A stretch of 64,000 nucleotides of DNA from Methylophaga sp. Its GTDB lineage: Bacteria > Pseudomonadota > Gammaproteobacteria > Nitrosococcales > Methylophagaceae. Made by a program: the position numbers and the translations under genes. Below are positions 16,879 to 26,102 of the stretch, in pieces; the first letter of the stretch is position 1, and each line of letters opens with the position of its first letter. The DNA is taken from the NCBI GenBank assembly GCA_030148085.1, contig JASBUF010000067.1, positions 1 through 64,000 of the forward strand, written 5' to 3'. Under the pieces are notes generated by a model that saw nothing but the letters and a program-made list of their open reading frames with translations, was not told where the DNA came from and did not search any database.

Positions 16879-17352
16879 ATGAGCCAAATTAAAGTGTTGT
16901 TTGTCTGCATGGGGAATATCTGTCGCTCCCCTACTGCCGAAGGGGTTTTCACGCACCTGGTAAAGCAACAGGGCACTTATGACCGTTTTATGATCGATTC
17001 GGCCGGAACCCATGCTTACCATGTTGGAGAGCAACCCGATACCCGCGCGCAGCAAACGGCTCGCCAACGCGGCATAGATCTGTCCTATATCCGTGCTCGC
17101 AAGTTTGCCTACACCGATTTTGAGATGTTTGATCATATTCTGGCGATGGACTCAGACAATTACGCGATTCTTGTTGATGCCTGTCCTTCTCAGTACCGCG
17201 ATAAAATCAGACTGTTTCTTGATTTTGCCCCAGAGCGACACGAACGTGATGTGCCTGATCCCTACTATGGTGGCCAGAATGGTTTCGATCATGTCTTCGA
17301 TTTGGTGGAAGATGCGTCACATGGCTTTTATTCGAGCATAACCAATAACTAA
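16879..17352 (+). CDS. Low-molecular-weight protein-tyrosine-phosphatase family protein
   Basis: The 157-residue protein has the CX5R(S) phosphate loop at residues 10-17 (CMGNICRS) and the general-acid loop DVPDPYYGG near residues 127-135. Some members of this family dephosphorylate ribulosamine 5-phosphates on glycated proteins rather than phosphotyrosine. Its tight coupling to an FN3K-type kinase supports that role here, but tyrosine phosphatase activity cannot be excluded from sequence. A GAGGA ribosome-binding site lies before the ATG. Confidence 0.92.
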   Translation: MSQIKVLFVCMGNICRSPTAEGVFTHLVKQQGTYDRFMIDSAGTHAYHVGEQPDTRAQQTARQRGIDLSYIRARKFAYTDFEMFDHILAMDSDNYAILVDACPSQYRDKIRLFLDFAPERHERDVPDPYYGGQNGFDHVFDLVEDASHGFYSSITNN

Positions 17353-17371
17353 GATACCTCTTCTTAGGTAG

Positions 17372-17399
17372 TTGCTTTGCTCCTCGAGCGGCGTATGAT
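17372..17399 (+). promoter_or_regulatory. Candidate sigma-70 promoter for nhaD
   Basis: TTGCTT (17372-17377) and TATGAT (17394-17399) are separated by 16 bases in the gap before nhaD. The -10 box is a five-of-six match and the -35 box is weak. The transcript would have a leader of roughly 35 bases. Confidence 0.4.
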
Positions 17400-17439
17400 T
17401 GCCGGTTGACTAAAAATATCAATATCGAGGAGTATCAAC

Positions 17440-18867
17440 GTGAACGCGCTAGTAAAAAGCAGGATGATGCTATCTACCCTGCTCGGACTTGTCCTGACTT
17501 TTATGCCCCAACTGGCTGCGGCCGCAGATAATGTCAAACTCCTCGATTTGACGGGACACTGGGTTGGTTACGCCGCAATTGCCTTATTTATCCTCGCCTA
17601 CACCCTAGTGGTGGTCGAAGAAGAAATTCATATGCGTAAGTCCAAGCCGGTGATGATCGCCGCCGGCATAATTTGGGCGATGATTGCCTTTGTCTATGCG
17701 CAGCAACCCGACTCGGCTTATCACCATACGGCAGAAGTGATGATTCGCCACAACCTGCTTGAATACGCCGAACTGTTTCTGTTCCTGCTCGCAGCAATGA
17801 CCTATATCGCCACGATGGGCGAGCGCGGCATCTTTGATGCACTGCGGGCCTGGTTAATCAACAAGGGCTTCTCGCTCCGAACTATATTCTGGCTGACCGG
17901 CCTGTTGGCATTTTTCATCTCACCGGTAGCTGATAACCTGACTACCGCCCTATTGATGGCGACCGTGGTGATGGCAGTGGGTGGCAATAATTTCAGCTTT
18001 GTTGCCGTGGCCTGTATCAATATCGTCGTGGCCGCCAATGCTGGCGGTGCCTTCAGCCCATTCGGTGATATCACAACGCTGATGGTGTGGCAGAAAGGCG
18101 TGGTCGACTTCCATGAATTCTTTGCTCTGTTCCTGCCATCGTTGGTGAACTGGTTTGTACCCGCTTTTATCATGTCACTAACGGTTAAAAATGAAACACC
18201 AGAAGCAACCAATGATCAGGTTGTACTCAAACAAGGCGCGTTTGTCGTTGTTGCTCTGTTCTTGATCACGATCGGCATGGCCGTGTGTGCTCACAACTTC
18301 CTGCACCTGCCTCCAGTAGTTGGCATGATGACCGGCCTGGGCTTCCTCAAAATCTATGGTTACATCCTCAAACTGCGTGAGGCACGCCTGATGATGAATC
18401 TGGAGGATGTCGGTGAGGATAAGAAACCCTTCAACATTTTCCGTCAGATCGAACGTGCAGAATGGGACACGCTGATGTTTTTCTACGGCATCATTCTCTG
18501 CGTTGGCGGCCTTGGCACTATCGGCTATCTGTCTCTCGGCTCTGAACTGATGTACGGTGATCTGGGCCCCACTACAGCTAATATCTTGGTCGGGCTGATT
18601 TCAGCGGTTGTCGATAATATTCCAGTGATGTTTGCTGTACTGTCGATGATGCCGGAAATGAGTCATGGCCAATGGCTGCTGGTGACACTGACAGCGGGTG
18701 TCGGTGGCTCTCTGCTCTCAGTTGGCTCTGCGGCGGGTGTGGCTGTTATGGGTCAGGCGCGCGGTATTTATACCTTCTTCACTCACCTGAAGTGGGTGTG
18801 GGCCATAGCCCTGGGCTATGCCGCCAGTATCTGGCTGCATTTATGGTTGAATGCTTCCCTGTTTTAG
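17440..18867 (+). CDS. nhaD: NhaD-type Na+/H+ antiporter
   Basis: NhaD exchanges cytoplasmic Na+ for external H+ in marine and haloalkaliphilic bacteria. The 475-residue protein has about a dozen membrane helices and family-typical stretches VVEEEIHMRKSKPVM, FLLAAMTYIATMGERG, PVADNLTTALL, NAGGAFSPFGDITTLMVW and VVDNIPVMFA. Translation probably begins at GTG 17440, after a CGAGGAG ribosome-binding site. The first 30 residues look like a cleavable signal peptide ending AAAAD, an added feature before the first transport helix. A strong terminator follows. Confidence 0.94.
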   Translation: MNALVKSRMMLSTLLGLVLTFMPQLAAAADNVKLLDLTGHWVGYAAIALFILAYTLVVVEEEIHMRKSKPVMIAAGIIWAMIAFVYAQQPDSAYHHTAEVMIRHNLLEYAELFLFLLAAMTYIATMGERGIFDALRAWLINKGFSLRTIFWLTGLLAFFISPVADNLTTALLMATVVMAVGGNNFSFVAVACINIVVAANAGGAFSPFGDITTLMVWQKGVVDFHEFFALFLPSLVNWFVPAFIMSLTVKNETPEATNDQVVLKQGAFVVVALFLITIGMAVCAHNFLHLPPVVGMMTGLGFLKIYGYILKLREARLMMNLEDVGEDKKPFNIFRQIERAEWDTLMFFYGIILCVGGLGTIGYLSLGSELMYGDLGPTTANILVGLISAVVDNIPVMFAVLSMMPEMSHGQWLLVTLTAGVGGSLLSVGSAAGVAVMGQARGIYTFFTHLKWVWAIALGYAASIWLHLWLNASLF

Positions 18868-18882
18868 CTGGTAGTTCACTAA

Positions 18883-18916
18883 ATAAAAAAAGCGGCCTTC
18901 GGGCCGCTTTTTTATT
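18883..18916. terminator. Bidirectional rho-independent terminator
   Basis: An A-tract, GC-rich stem AGCGGCC / GGCCGCT with a TTCG loop, and a T-tract follow nhaD. The symmetric A and T runs would serve both nhaD (+) and the convergent MaoC-family gene (-). Confidence 0.92.
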
Positions 18917-18921
18917 TAGAT

Positions 18922-19608
18922 TCAGTCATAAAGCCTGACCACCAGTTCAGCAATACAGGCTGGGCGTTTACTGTTTTCTATCTCGATTTTGACTTCCCGC
19001 ACCAGCTCCAATCCGCGACGCAGCGTCTGAATTTTGATGATCCGGGTACGCGCACGAATACGTTTGCCCGCCTTGACTGGTGCCGGAAACACCACTTTGT
19101 TCATGCCGTAGTTCACGACTAAACGCGCTTCCGGGTAGTCATTTTTCTCAGGATTGACCGTATCGGTCAGCATCGGAATCAGTGACAACGTCAGAAAGCC
19201 GTGGGCGATAGTCGCCTTGAATGGCGATTCTTTGACGGCGCGCTCCGGATCTGTGTGTATCCATTGGTGATCACCGGTAACGTGGGCAAACTGATCGATA
19301 CAGGCTTGATCAACGGTAAACCATTCGCCAACATAACTTTCCTCACCCAATTGAGCATGCAGGCGCTCACGCAAAGCAATAAAACTGTCGCTGGGTGCCT
19401 TATCCTCAACTAGTGATTGCGTCTCATCAGGCTCATGAAAGAAGTGAAAATACTGGGTCCAGGGCAACGACATATTACGGATATCTGACACCTTTTTATT
19501 CAAGGTTTCAGGCCAATGCTTCAAGGTACTTTCAACTCGGTTCTTGATTTCCGTATTGAGTGACTCCAGTTTTTCCTGTCCCTGTTTGATGGATTCAACC
19601 AGCCGCAT
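18922..19608 (-). CDS. MaoC family (R)-hydratase-like protein
   Basis: The C-terminal hot-dog domain contains FAHVTGDHQWIHTDPE near residues 108-123, the hydratase 2 motif with its Asp and His, followed by AHGFLTLSLIPML. Such proteins hydrate trans-2-enoyl thioesters. The first 80 residues are a charged, helical extension (SIKQGQEKLESLNTEIKNR) resembling a phasin-like or coiled region, which is not part of the minimal hydratase. The gene stands alone. The substrate is not deducible; a link to polyhydroxyalkanoate or fatty-acid metabolism is only a guess. Confidence 0.85.
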   Translation of the reverse strand: MRLVESIKQGQEKLESLNTEIKNRVESTLKHWPETLNKKVSDIRNMSLPWTQYFHFFHEPDETQSLVEDKAPSDSFIALRERLHAQLGEESYVGEWFTVDQACIDQFAHVTGDHQWIHTDPERAVKESPFKATIAHGFLTLSLIPMLTDTVNPEKNDYPEARLVVNYGMNKVVFPAPVKAGKRIRARTRIIKIQTLRRGLELVREVKIEIENSKRPACIAELVVRLYD

Positions 19609-19815
19609 TACTTTTCCTTTATTTTTTCCCCAGTAATCTCAATAACTAACTCTCATTCTCTCAATGACAGTCTACGCTGCATTCTCTGTATCTGCTGCTG
19701 AACATTTCACATTCAGTGTGGTCTGACTGGTTCCTGTCTGAACGCCGACATAGCAGAAAAGCGGTGCAGCGGGTACAATTTATTGTTTGATAATTGACTG
19801 ACTGCAGCCACCGCC

Positions 19816-20874
19816 ATGCTCTACAGCACAGATGACTTGCGTATTTCCGGTATACAGGAAGTAATTCCACCGGCGCAACTACACAAAGAACTTCCGATCA
19901 CTGATCAGGCATCTGAAACGGTGTTCTATGCGCGTAAAGCCACCCAAGACATCCTGCATAAGCGCGATGATCGCCTGGTGATTATCGTTGGGCCCTGCTC
20001 CGTACATGATCCAAAGGCCGCGCGCGACTATGCCACCCGTCTCAAGCCAATCATGGATGCGCTTAAAGACGATCTGCATATCATTATGCGGGTCTACTTC
20101 GAAAAACCGCGTTCAGTAGTGGGCTGGAAAGGTCTGATTAATGACCCTTATCTTGATGGCAGCTTCAAAATTAACGACGGCTTACACATTGCACGTAAGC
20201 TTTTGCTGGATCTGGCGGAAATGGGCATACCTGCGGCTAGTGAATACCTCGACCTCATCAGTCCGCAGTACATTTCGGATCTGATTGCCTGGGGTGCCAT
20301 CGGCGCACGCACCACGGAAAGTCAGGCTCACCGTGAGCTGGCCTCCGGTTTGTCCTGCCCGGTTGGCTTCAAGAATGCCACTGACGGTGGTCTTCAGATT
20401 GCGGTTGATGCCTGCCTGTCTGCGTCTAAGCCACACCACTTTATGTCAGTCACCAAGGCGGGGCGCTCAGCTATTTTCTCGACAACCGGTAACCCGGATT
20501 GCCATGTCATTCTGCGTGGTGGTAAAGAACCCAACTACGATGCCGACAGTATCAATGCTGCCGCAGAAGTGGTCGGCCGTTCCGGTCAGCAGGTGCGCAT
20601 CATGATCGACTGCAGCCATGCCAACAGCGGTAAAAGCCATGTGCAGCAGGAAACGGTCTGTCGTGATGTGGCCACACAAATCGCCGCTGGTGATGGCCGA
20701 ATCATCGGCATGATGCTGGAGAGTAATTTGGTGGCAGGCAGACAAAATGCTGAACCGGGCAAAGAGCTGGTCTATGGTCAGAGCATTACTGATGCCTGCA
20801 TGGCCTGGGACAATACAGAAGTGCTGCTTCACGAGCTGGCTGAGGCAGTCAGACAACGTCGAACACAGTCTTGA
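19816..20874 (+). CDS. aroG: 3-deoxy-7-phosphoheptulonate (DAHP) synthase, class I
   Basis: This enzyme condenses phosphoenolpyruvate with erythrose-4-phosphate, the first step of the shikimate pathway. The 352-residue sequence follows E. coli AroG closely: IVGPCSVHDP with the metal cysteine, MRVYFEKPRSVVGWKGL, WGAIGARTTESQ, GFKNATDGG, ILRGGKEPNY and DCSHANSGK. Its middle (HHFMSVTKAG) is nearer to AroG than to AroF or AroH, so I use aroG, but the feedback amino acid cannot be assigned with certainty. No obvious attenuator precedes it. Confidence 0.93.
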   Translation: MLYSTDDLRISGIQEVIPPAQLHKELPITDQASETVFYARKATQDILHKRDDRLVIIVGPCSVHDPKAARDYATRLKPIMDALKDDLHIIMRVYFEKPRSVVGWKGLINDPYLDGSFKINDGLHIARKLLLDLAEMGIPAASEYLDLISPQYISDLIAWGAIGARTTESQAHRELASGLSCPVGFKNATDGGLQIAVDACLSASKPHHFMSVTKAGRSAIFSTTGNPDCHVILRGGKEPNYDADSINAAAEVVGRSGQQVRIMIDCSHANSGKSHVQQETVCRDVATQIAAGDGRIIGMMLESNLVAGRQNAEPGKELVYGQSITDACMAWDNTEVLLHELAEAVRQRRTQS

Positions 20875-20882
20875 CCCGTCCT

Positions 20883-20910
20883 CTGTGACGACGCCACATC
20901 GTCGTCACAG
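20883..20910 (+). terminator. Hairpin downstream of the DAHP synthase gene
   Basis: A perfect 11-base stem CTGTGACGACG / CGTCGTCACAG with a six-base loop begins 8 bases after the stop codon. Only a short T-rich run (TTGTT) follows, so it may stabilise the 3' end rather than terminate on its own. Confidence 0.45.
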
Positions 20911-20970
20911 TTGTTCCGCCTGCTCTCTCCTAAGTTGCTCTGCAACAAGGAGATACAGCTATTTTTGCGT

Positions 20971-20999
20971 TTCGAAAAAACACCAAATTACGCTATAAT
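20971..20999 (+). promoter_or_regulatory. Candidate promoter of the rsx operon
   Basis: A perfect TATAAT (20994-20999) lies 80 bases before rsxA. Seventeen bases upstream is TTCGAA, a poor -35 match. The transcript would carry a leader of about 70 bases. Confidence 0.5.
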
Positions 21000-21078
21000 T
21001 AGCGATTCGCGATTTACAGCCGAGCCGCGCTCGTGCTGAAATGGCAAGGTATTCCTGAGAAAATCAGTAGGTTATTAA

Positions 21079-21660
21079 ATGGCAGAGTATGCCCTCATAC
21101 TGTTAAGCACAATACTGGTGAACAATATCGTCCTGGTTAAATTCCTGGGGCTGTGTCCGTTCATGGGTGTTTCGCGCAAGCTGGAAACGGCTATGGGCAT
21201 GGCGCTCGCCACGACATTTGTGCTGACTTTGTCATCGATCAGCAGTTATCTGATCAATGAATACCTGCTGGCACCATTCGGCATTGAGTTTCTGCGTACC
21301 ATCAGCTTTATCTTTGTGATCGCGGTTGTAGTGCAGTTCACCGAAATGGTCGTGCATAAAACCAGTCCGCTGCTGTATCAGGTTCTGGGTATTTTCCTGC
21401 CGCTGATCACCACTAACTGCGCCGTATTGGGTGTCGCCCTGCTCAATGTGCAGGAGCAACATGGTTTCATCGAATCCGCGCTCTATGGCTTCGGCGCAGC
21501 AATTGGTTTTTCGATGGTACTGGTGATTTTCGCAGGTATGCGTGAAAGACTTGCTGCCGCTGATGTACCTGTTGCCTTTCAGGGTGCTGCTATCGGTTTG
21601 ATTACTGCAGGGTTAATGTCGATGGCCTTTATGGGCTTTGCCGGATTAGTGAAGGTATAA
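21079..21660 (+). CDS. rsxA: Rsx/Rnf electron transport complex subunit A
   Basis: RsxA/RnfA is one of the core membrane subunits of the Rnf complex, which couples electron transfer between ferredoxin and NAD(H) to Na+ or H+ movement; in E. coli the Rsx version reduces SoxR. The 193-residue protein has six membrane helices with family stretches [37 protein letters not shown] and FAGMRERL, including the conserved membrane cysteines that bind iron-sulfur in structures of Rnf. It begins a six-gene operon with near-zero spacing. Confidence 0.96.
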   Translation: MAEYALILLSTILVNNIVLVKFLGLCPFMGVSRKLETAMGMALATTFVLTLSSISSYLINEYLLAPFGIEFLRTISFIFVIAVVVQFTEMVVHKTSPLLYQVLGIFLPLITTNCAVLGVALLNVQEQHGFIESALYGFGAAIGFSMVLVIFAGMRERLAAADVPVAFQGAAIGLITAGLMSMAFMGFAGLVKV

Positions 21661-21664
21661 GCCA

Positions 21665-22225
21665 ATGTTGACAGCGATTATTGCCCTAACGCTACTGGCG
21701 TTAATTCTCGGATTGTTGCTCGGCTTTGCCTCGGTCAAATTCAAGGTAGAAGGCGATCCTATCGTCGAACAAATCGACAAGCTGTTGCCTCAAACACAAT
21801 GTGGCCAATGCAGCTTTGCCGGTTGCCGTCCCTATGCCGAAGCTATCGCCGCGGGCGAAGCCGACATTAACCGTTGCCCGCCAGGTGGTGAAGCCACCAT
21901 TCAGGCGCTGGCTGATCTGCTTGATGTCGAGCCAAAACCGCTGGACGAAGAATGCGGTGTTGAAAAGCCGAAAATGCTGGCGGTTATTGATGAGCAGCGC
22001 TGCATCGGTTGTACCCTGTGTATTCAGGCTTGTCCGGTTGATGCCATTCTCGGTGCGGCCAAGCATATGCATACAGTCATTGCCGATGAATGCACGGGTT
22101 GTGAGCTCTGCTTAGAGCCCTGCCCGGTCGATTGTATTGATATGCTAGAAGTGGCACAAAATCCAAACACCTGGCGCTGGCCGGATCCTTCGCATTTGCA
22201 ACTGGAACGCGGAGGTCGGTCATGA
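21665..22225 (+). CDS. rsxB: Rsx/Rnf electron transport complex subunit B
   Basis: RsxB is the ferredoxin-like subunit anchored by an N-terminal helix (residues 1-25). It has a cysteine cluster [16 protein letters not shown] near residues 40-55 and then two 4Fe-4S motifs, [16 protein letters not shown] and [16 protein letters not shown], in the C-terminal half. The 186-residue length is typical. Its stop overlaps the rsxC start by four bases, consistent with operon translation. Confidence 0.96.
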   Translation: MLTAIIALTLLALILGLLLGFASVKFKVEGDPIVEQIDKLLPQTQCGQCSFAGCRPYAEAIAAGEADINRCPPGGEATIQALADLLDVEPKPLDEECGVEKPKMLAVIDEQRCIGCTLCIQACPVDAILGAAKHMHTVIADECTGCELCLEPCPVDCIDMLEVAQNPNTWRWPDPSHLQLERGGRS

Positions 22226-23736
22226 CACAACCTCTTGGTAGTTTTCCGGGCGGCCTGAAACTGCGCGGCCATAAAAAACGTTCTACGCAGACACCGATTC
22301 GTCGTACACCACTGGCCAAGCAGCTGATCCTGCCCTTGCAACAGCATATAGGCGCAGCTGCCGTACCGATTGTTGAAGTCGGTGACAAGGTACTCAAAGG
22401 TCAGCGGATTGCAAGGGCTGAAGGCCATGTATCGGTCTGCCTGCATGCACCCAGTTCCGGTACGGTTGTGGCAATTGATGAACAAGCCATTCCCCATCCG
22501 TCGGGTCTGAGTGCGGCTTGTATCACTATCGAAACCGACGGTGAAGACAAATGGGCAGAACGCCATCCTGTAAAAGGCTTTCAGGATATGACGCCACACG
22601 AAATTCGTCAGATCATTCGTGATGCCGGTATTGTCGGTCTGGGTGGTGCGGGTTTCCCCAGCTTTATCAAGTTGAATCCGGGTATCCATCACACGGTTGA
22701 AAGTCTGATCCTGAACGGCGCTGAGTGTGAACCGTATATCACCTGTGACGATATGCTGATGCGTGAACGCGCCGACGGTATTCTCGATGGTGTCGAGATC
22801 ATGCTGCATGCGCTGAACGCACAAGAAGTGTTGCTGGCCATTGAAGACAATAAGTCGCAGGCGATTTCATCCATGGAATTGGCGTTGGCTGCGCGTCCGC
22901 ACCTGACACAAACCAAAATTGCGGTGATCCCGACCCGTTACCCGACCGGTGGTGAAAAGCAGATCATTCAGGTGGTGACAGGTAAGGAAGTACCGACTAA
23001 TGGCCTGCCTATCGATATTGGCATTGTTTGTCACAATATGGGCACCGCCTATGCTGTCGGCCGCGCCATTAATCATGGTGAGCCGCTGATCTCACGTATT
23101 GTGACTGTCACAGGCACAGACGTGACCCATGCAGGTAACTTCGAAACCCTGTTTGGTACGCCGATTTCTGCACTGCTGGAGTTTGCAGAAACCAAACGCC
23201 AGCCGGATGAACCGTTTATTCTCGGCGGTCCGATGATGGGCTTTAACCTGTCCGGCGACAACCTGCCCGTCACCAAAACCGCCAACTGTATTCTGGTTGG
23301 TGTGGAAGATGCTGCCGAAAAAGCCGAACCTTTGCCATGCATCCGTTGTGGTGACTGTGCCTCGGCCTGCCCTGCTAGTCTGTTGCCTCAGCAACTCTAC
23401 TGGCATGCCCGCGCCAAGGACTTTGATCAGACACGTGATTACAATTTGTTTGATTGTATTGAGTGTGGCTGCTGTGACTATGTCTGCCCGAGCAAAATAC
23501 CGCTGGTGTCCTATTTCCGCTTTGCCAAAACGGAAATCATGAACCAGGAGCGGGAACGTAAGAAGTCCGATCTGGCGCGTGAACGTTTTGAAACCCGTCA
23601 GGCACGGATGGAACGCGAACAACGCGAAAAAGAAGAGCGTCAGCGTCAGCGCAAAGCGGCTCTGGCCGCCTCAAAAGCCAAAAAAGAACAAGACGCTGCA
23701 GCGGAAACATCGTCTGCAGAAGACAAGGAGAACTAA
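22222..23736 (+). CDS. rsxC: Rsx/Rnf electron transport complex subunit C
   Basis: RsxC binds FMN and NADH and carries two 4Fe-4S clusters. The 504-residue protein opens with the characteristic [11 protein letters not shown], has the nucleotide-binding [13 protein letters not shown] near residue 138, [12 protein letters not shown] and RYPTGGEKQ, then cluster motifs [12 protein letters not shown] and [12 protein letters not shown]. The tail is a charged helical region (residues 430-504) shorter than the long alanine-rich repeats of E. coli RsxC. It is preceded by rsxB with a four-base overlap and followed by rsxD after four bases. Confidence 0.96.
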   Translation: MTQPLGSFPGGLKLRGHKKRSTQTPIRRTPLAKQLILPLQQHIGAAAVPIVEVGDKVLKGQRIARAEGHVSVCLHAPSSGTVVAIDEQAIPHPSGLSAACITIETDGEDKWAERHPVKGFQDMTPHEIRQIIRDAGIVGLGGAGFPSFIKLNPGIHHTVESLILNGAECEPYITCDDMLMRERADGILDGVEIMLHALNAQEVLLAIEDNKSQAISSMELALAARPHLTQTKIAVIPTRYPTGGEKQIIQVVTGKEVPTNGLPIDIGIVCHNMGTAYAVGRAINHGEPLISRIVTVTGTDVTHAGNFETLFGTPISALLEFAETKRQPDEPFILGGPMMGFNLSGDNLPVTKTANCILVGVEDAAEKAEPLPCIRCGDCASACPASLLPQQLYWHARAKDFDQTRDYNLFDCIECGCCDYVCPSKIPLVSYFRFAKTEIMNQERERKKSDLARERFETRQARMEREQREKEERQRQRKAALAASKAKKEQDAAAETSSAEDKEN

Positions 23737-23740
23737 GCGA

Positions 23741-24775
23741 ATGGCATTATTCCGGATAAGTCCGCCGTTTCTGGCGGGGACTAACCGTGTCACCCTGCAA
23801 ATGTTGCAGGTGCTGTTGGCTATGGTTCCGGCCGTGATTGCCATGGTGATGTTTTTCGGCCCGGCAGTGTTGATCAATATCGCACTGGCTTTAGTCGTTG
23901 CGTTGGCAACCGAGGCCTTGCTGCTTAAACTGCGTCAGCGTCCAATTAAACCCTTCCTCAGTGACGGCAGTGCCGCTGTCACCGCCGTATTGCTGGCGGT
24001 TGCTATTCCACCTTTATCGCCTTGGTGGCTCACGGTACTAGGCGTGATGTTTGCCATTATCTTTGCCAAGCATCTCTACGGTGGTCTCGGTTACAACCCG
24101 TTTAACCCGGCTATGGTCGGTTATGTCTTGCTGCTGCTGTCGTTTCCGCTGGAAATGACGACCTGGCTGCCGGTGCAGTCTTTAGCAGAACACCCGCTAA
24201 ATTTTGAGCAAGCGTTCCAACTGATTTTCTTTGGTGACACAGCGACTGGCCTGAGTGTCGATACCGTGTCTGGCGCTACGCCACTGGACGCAATGAAAAC
24301 CCAGATTGGCCAGCAGATCCTGCCTGAATATATTGTGAATCAACCTCTGTTCGGCATGCTCGGTGGCATTGGCTGGGAATGGATCAACGTCTGGTTCCTG
24401 CTCGGTGGTCTGTTTCTGCTGTACCGCAAAGTCATCAGTTGGCATGTGCCTGCGGCCATGCTTGGCACCCTATTAGTGCTCAGCAGTATCACAGCCCTGT
24501 TTGCGCCTGAACTCACAGGTTCACCGCTGTTTCATCTATTCAGTGGCGGCACTATGATCGGCGCTTTCTTCATTGCCACCGATCCGGTATCGGGTTCGAC
24601 CACGCTGAAAGGCCGCTTGGTATTTGGTGCTGGTGTTGGCGCGCTAACTTATATTATTCGTATCTGGGGTGGTTACCCGGATGGCGTCGCTTTTGCCGTT
24701 TTACTGATGAATATGCTGGTTCCGCTGATTGATTATTACACTCAGCCCAAGGTCTACGGAGCGAGCAGCAAATGA
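23741..24775 (+). CDS. rsxD: Rsx/Rnf electron transport complex subunit D
   Basis: The reading frame extends upstream inside rsxC, but ATG 23741 follows an AAGGAG ribosome-binding site and gives the standard start MALFRISPPF and a normal length of 344 residues. RsxD is a multi-helix membrane protein that binds FMN covalently; the flavinylation sequence SGATPLDA is present near residue 180 (threonine acceptor). FNPAMVGYV and FFIATDPVSG are further family marks. It overlaps rsxG by four bases. Confidence 0.95.
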   Translation: MALFRISPPFLAGTNRVTLQMLQVLLAMVPAVIAMVMFFGPAVLINIALALVVALATEALLLKLRQRPIKPFLSDGSAAVTAVLLAVAIPPLSPWWLTVLGVMFAIIFAKHLYGGLGYNPFNPAMVGYVLLLLSFPLEMTTWLPVQSLAEHPLNFEQAFQLIFFGDTATGLSVDTVSGATPLDAMKTQIGQQILPEYIVNQPLFGMLGGIGWEWINVWFLLGGLFLLYRKVISWHVPAAMLGTLLVLSSITALFAPELTGSPLFHLFSGGTMIGAFFIATDPVSGSTTLKGRLVFGAGVGALTYIIRIWGGYPDGVAFAVLLMNMLVPLIDYYTQPKVYGASSK

Positions 24776-25407
24776 TGGATCTGCAAAAACATATTCTGCG
24801 CGTCGGTCTGCTGCTGGGTCTGTTTGCCATTGTCGCCACCACATTGGTTGCATTAACGGAAACCAGTACCCGTGAGCAAATCAAGGAAAACGAGCGTGAA
24901 GCCTTGCTCAGTGGTATCAATGCGCTGATTCCACATGAGCAATATGACAATGAAATTCTGCAGGACACAATCCTGCTGGACGCGACCGAAGAGTTGGCCA
25001 CAGAAGGACCGACAACGGTCTATCGTGCCCGTAAACAGGGAGAGAATGTGGCTGTGGTACTAACGGCTGTCGCGCCCAACGGCTATTCAGGTCAGATCAA
25101 AATGCTGGTCGGTATTTATGCTGATGGCACCTTGGCGGGTGTTCGCGTAATCAACCATAAAGAAACGCCCGGACTCGGTGACAAAATCGACGAGAAAAAA
25201 GCCGATTGGATATTCCAGTTCGAAGGTTTGTCTCTGACTAAGCCAGCCAGTGCCAAATGGAAGGTCCAAAAAGACGGCGGCGAGTTTGATCAGTTCACCG
25301 GCGCGACCATTACTCCGCGTGCGGTAGTGGGCGCTGTAAAACGCGCACTGGAATATTTCCGTTCACACGGTGACGAGCTGTTTGCCGTCACAGAGGAAGA
25401 GTCATGA
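24772..25407 (+). CDS. rsxG: Rsx/Rnf electron transport complex subunit G
   Basis: RsxG is a single-helix periplasmic flavoprotein of the Rnf complex. The N-terminal anchor covers residues 9-28. [11 protein letters not shown] marks the FMN-binding domain, and [14 protein letters not shown] contains the S/TGAT-type threonine that accepts FMN through a phosphoester bond. The 211-residue length is normal. It overlaps rsxD upstream and rsxE downstream by four bases each (ATGA). Confidence 0.95.
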   Translation: MMDLQKHILRVGLLLGLFAIVATTLVALTETSTREQIKENEREALLSGINALIPHEQYDNEILQDTILLDATEELATEGPTTVYRARKQGENVAVVLTAVAPNGYSGQIKMLVGIYADGTLAGVRVINHKETPGLGDKIDEKKADWIFQFEGLSLTKPASAKWKVQKDGGEFDQFTGATITPRAVVGAVKRALEYFRSHGDELFAVTEEES

Positions 25408-26087
25408 ACGCATACAAGCAAATCATTATTGATGGCTTATGGAAAAACAATCCGGGCATCGTACAGTTGCTCGGCCTGTGCCCTTTGCTTGCAGTGAGCA
25501 ATACCGTGGTCAATGCTTTGGGACTGGGGCTGGCGACGATCCTGACCTTAGTCGCATCTAATGGCCTGATCTCTTTACTGCGTAATCAGATCCCGGATGA
25601 AGCGCGACTGCCCGTGTTTGTCATGATCATCGCGTCGATTGTGACCATTATCGAACTCTCAATGAATGCCTGGTTTCATGAGCTGTATCTGATTCTGGGT
25701 ATTTTCATTCCGCTGATCGTGACCAACTGCTCGATCATTGGCCGCGCCGAAGCCTTTGCTGCCCGTAACTCGGTAGGCCCCGCCCTGCTCGATGGTCTGA
25801 TGATGGGCCTGGGATTTACCGCTGTACTGATCGTACTTGGTGGTATGCGTGAACTGATTGGTCAGGGTACGCTGTTTTCGCAGGCCCACCTGATGTTTGG
25901 TGAAGCTGCGCGTGGCTTCAGCATTACAGTGATTGAGGACTATCGCGGCTTTCTGATGGCCCTGCTGCCACCCGGTGCCTTTATTGGTCTTGGCTTAATT
26001 GTCGCTTTGAAAAATGTGATTGATAGCCGACTGGCTCGCCGTGAGCCTAAAGTCGCTGTGGTAGAAGCAGAAACAGTCGCAGGCTAA
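25404..26087 (+). CDS. rsxE: Rsx/Rnf electron transport complex subunit E
   Basis: RsxE is a six-helix membrane subunit homologous to RsxA. The 227-residue sequence has [20 protein letters not shown] near the start, [15 protein letters not shown] in the middle and [13 protein letters not shown], all family-typical, including the two membrane cysteines paired with those of RsxA. It closes the rsxABCDGE set and is followed after 15 bases by nth, the same order as in many gammaproteobacteria. Confidence 0.96.
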   Translation: MNAYKQIIIDGLWKNNPGIVQLLGLCPLLAVSNTVVNALGLGLATILTLVASNGLISLLRNQIPDEARLPVFVMIIASIVTIIELSMNAWFHELYLILGIFIPLIVTNCSIIGRAEAFAARNSVGPALLDGLMMGLGFTAVLIVLGGMRELIGQGTLFSQAHLMFGEAARGFSITVIEDYRGFLMALLPPGAFIGLGLIVALKNVIDSRLARREPKVAVVEAETVAG

Positions 26088-26102
26088 ACGGTTTAAGTTG
26101 TC

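Noticed and set aside
19664-19726. Possible 20-residue leader peptide with three Phe codons and one Tyr codon before DAHP synthase
   Set aside because: There is no ribosome-binding site before its ATG, the Phe codons are not consecutive, and no terminator/antiterminator pair follows.
22024-22824. A 266-codon open frame on the minus strand over rsxB/rsxC
   Set aside because: Antisense to two well-conserved rsx genes and without family resemblance; a long shadow frame.
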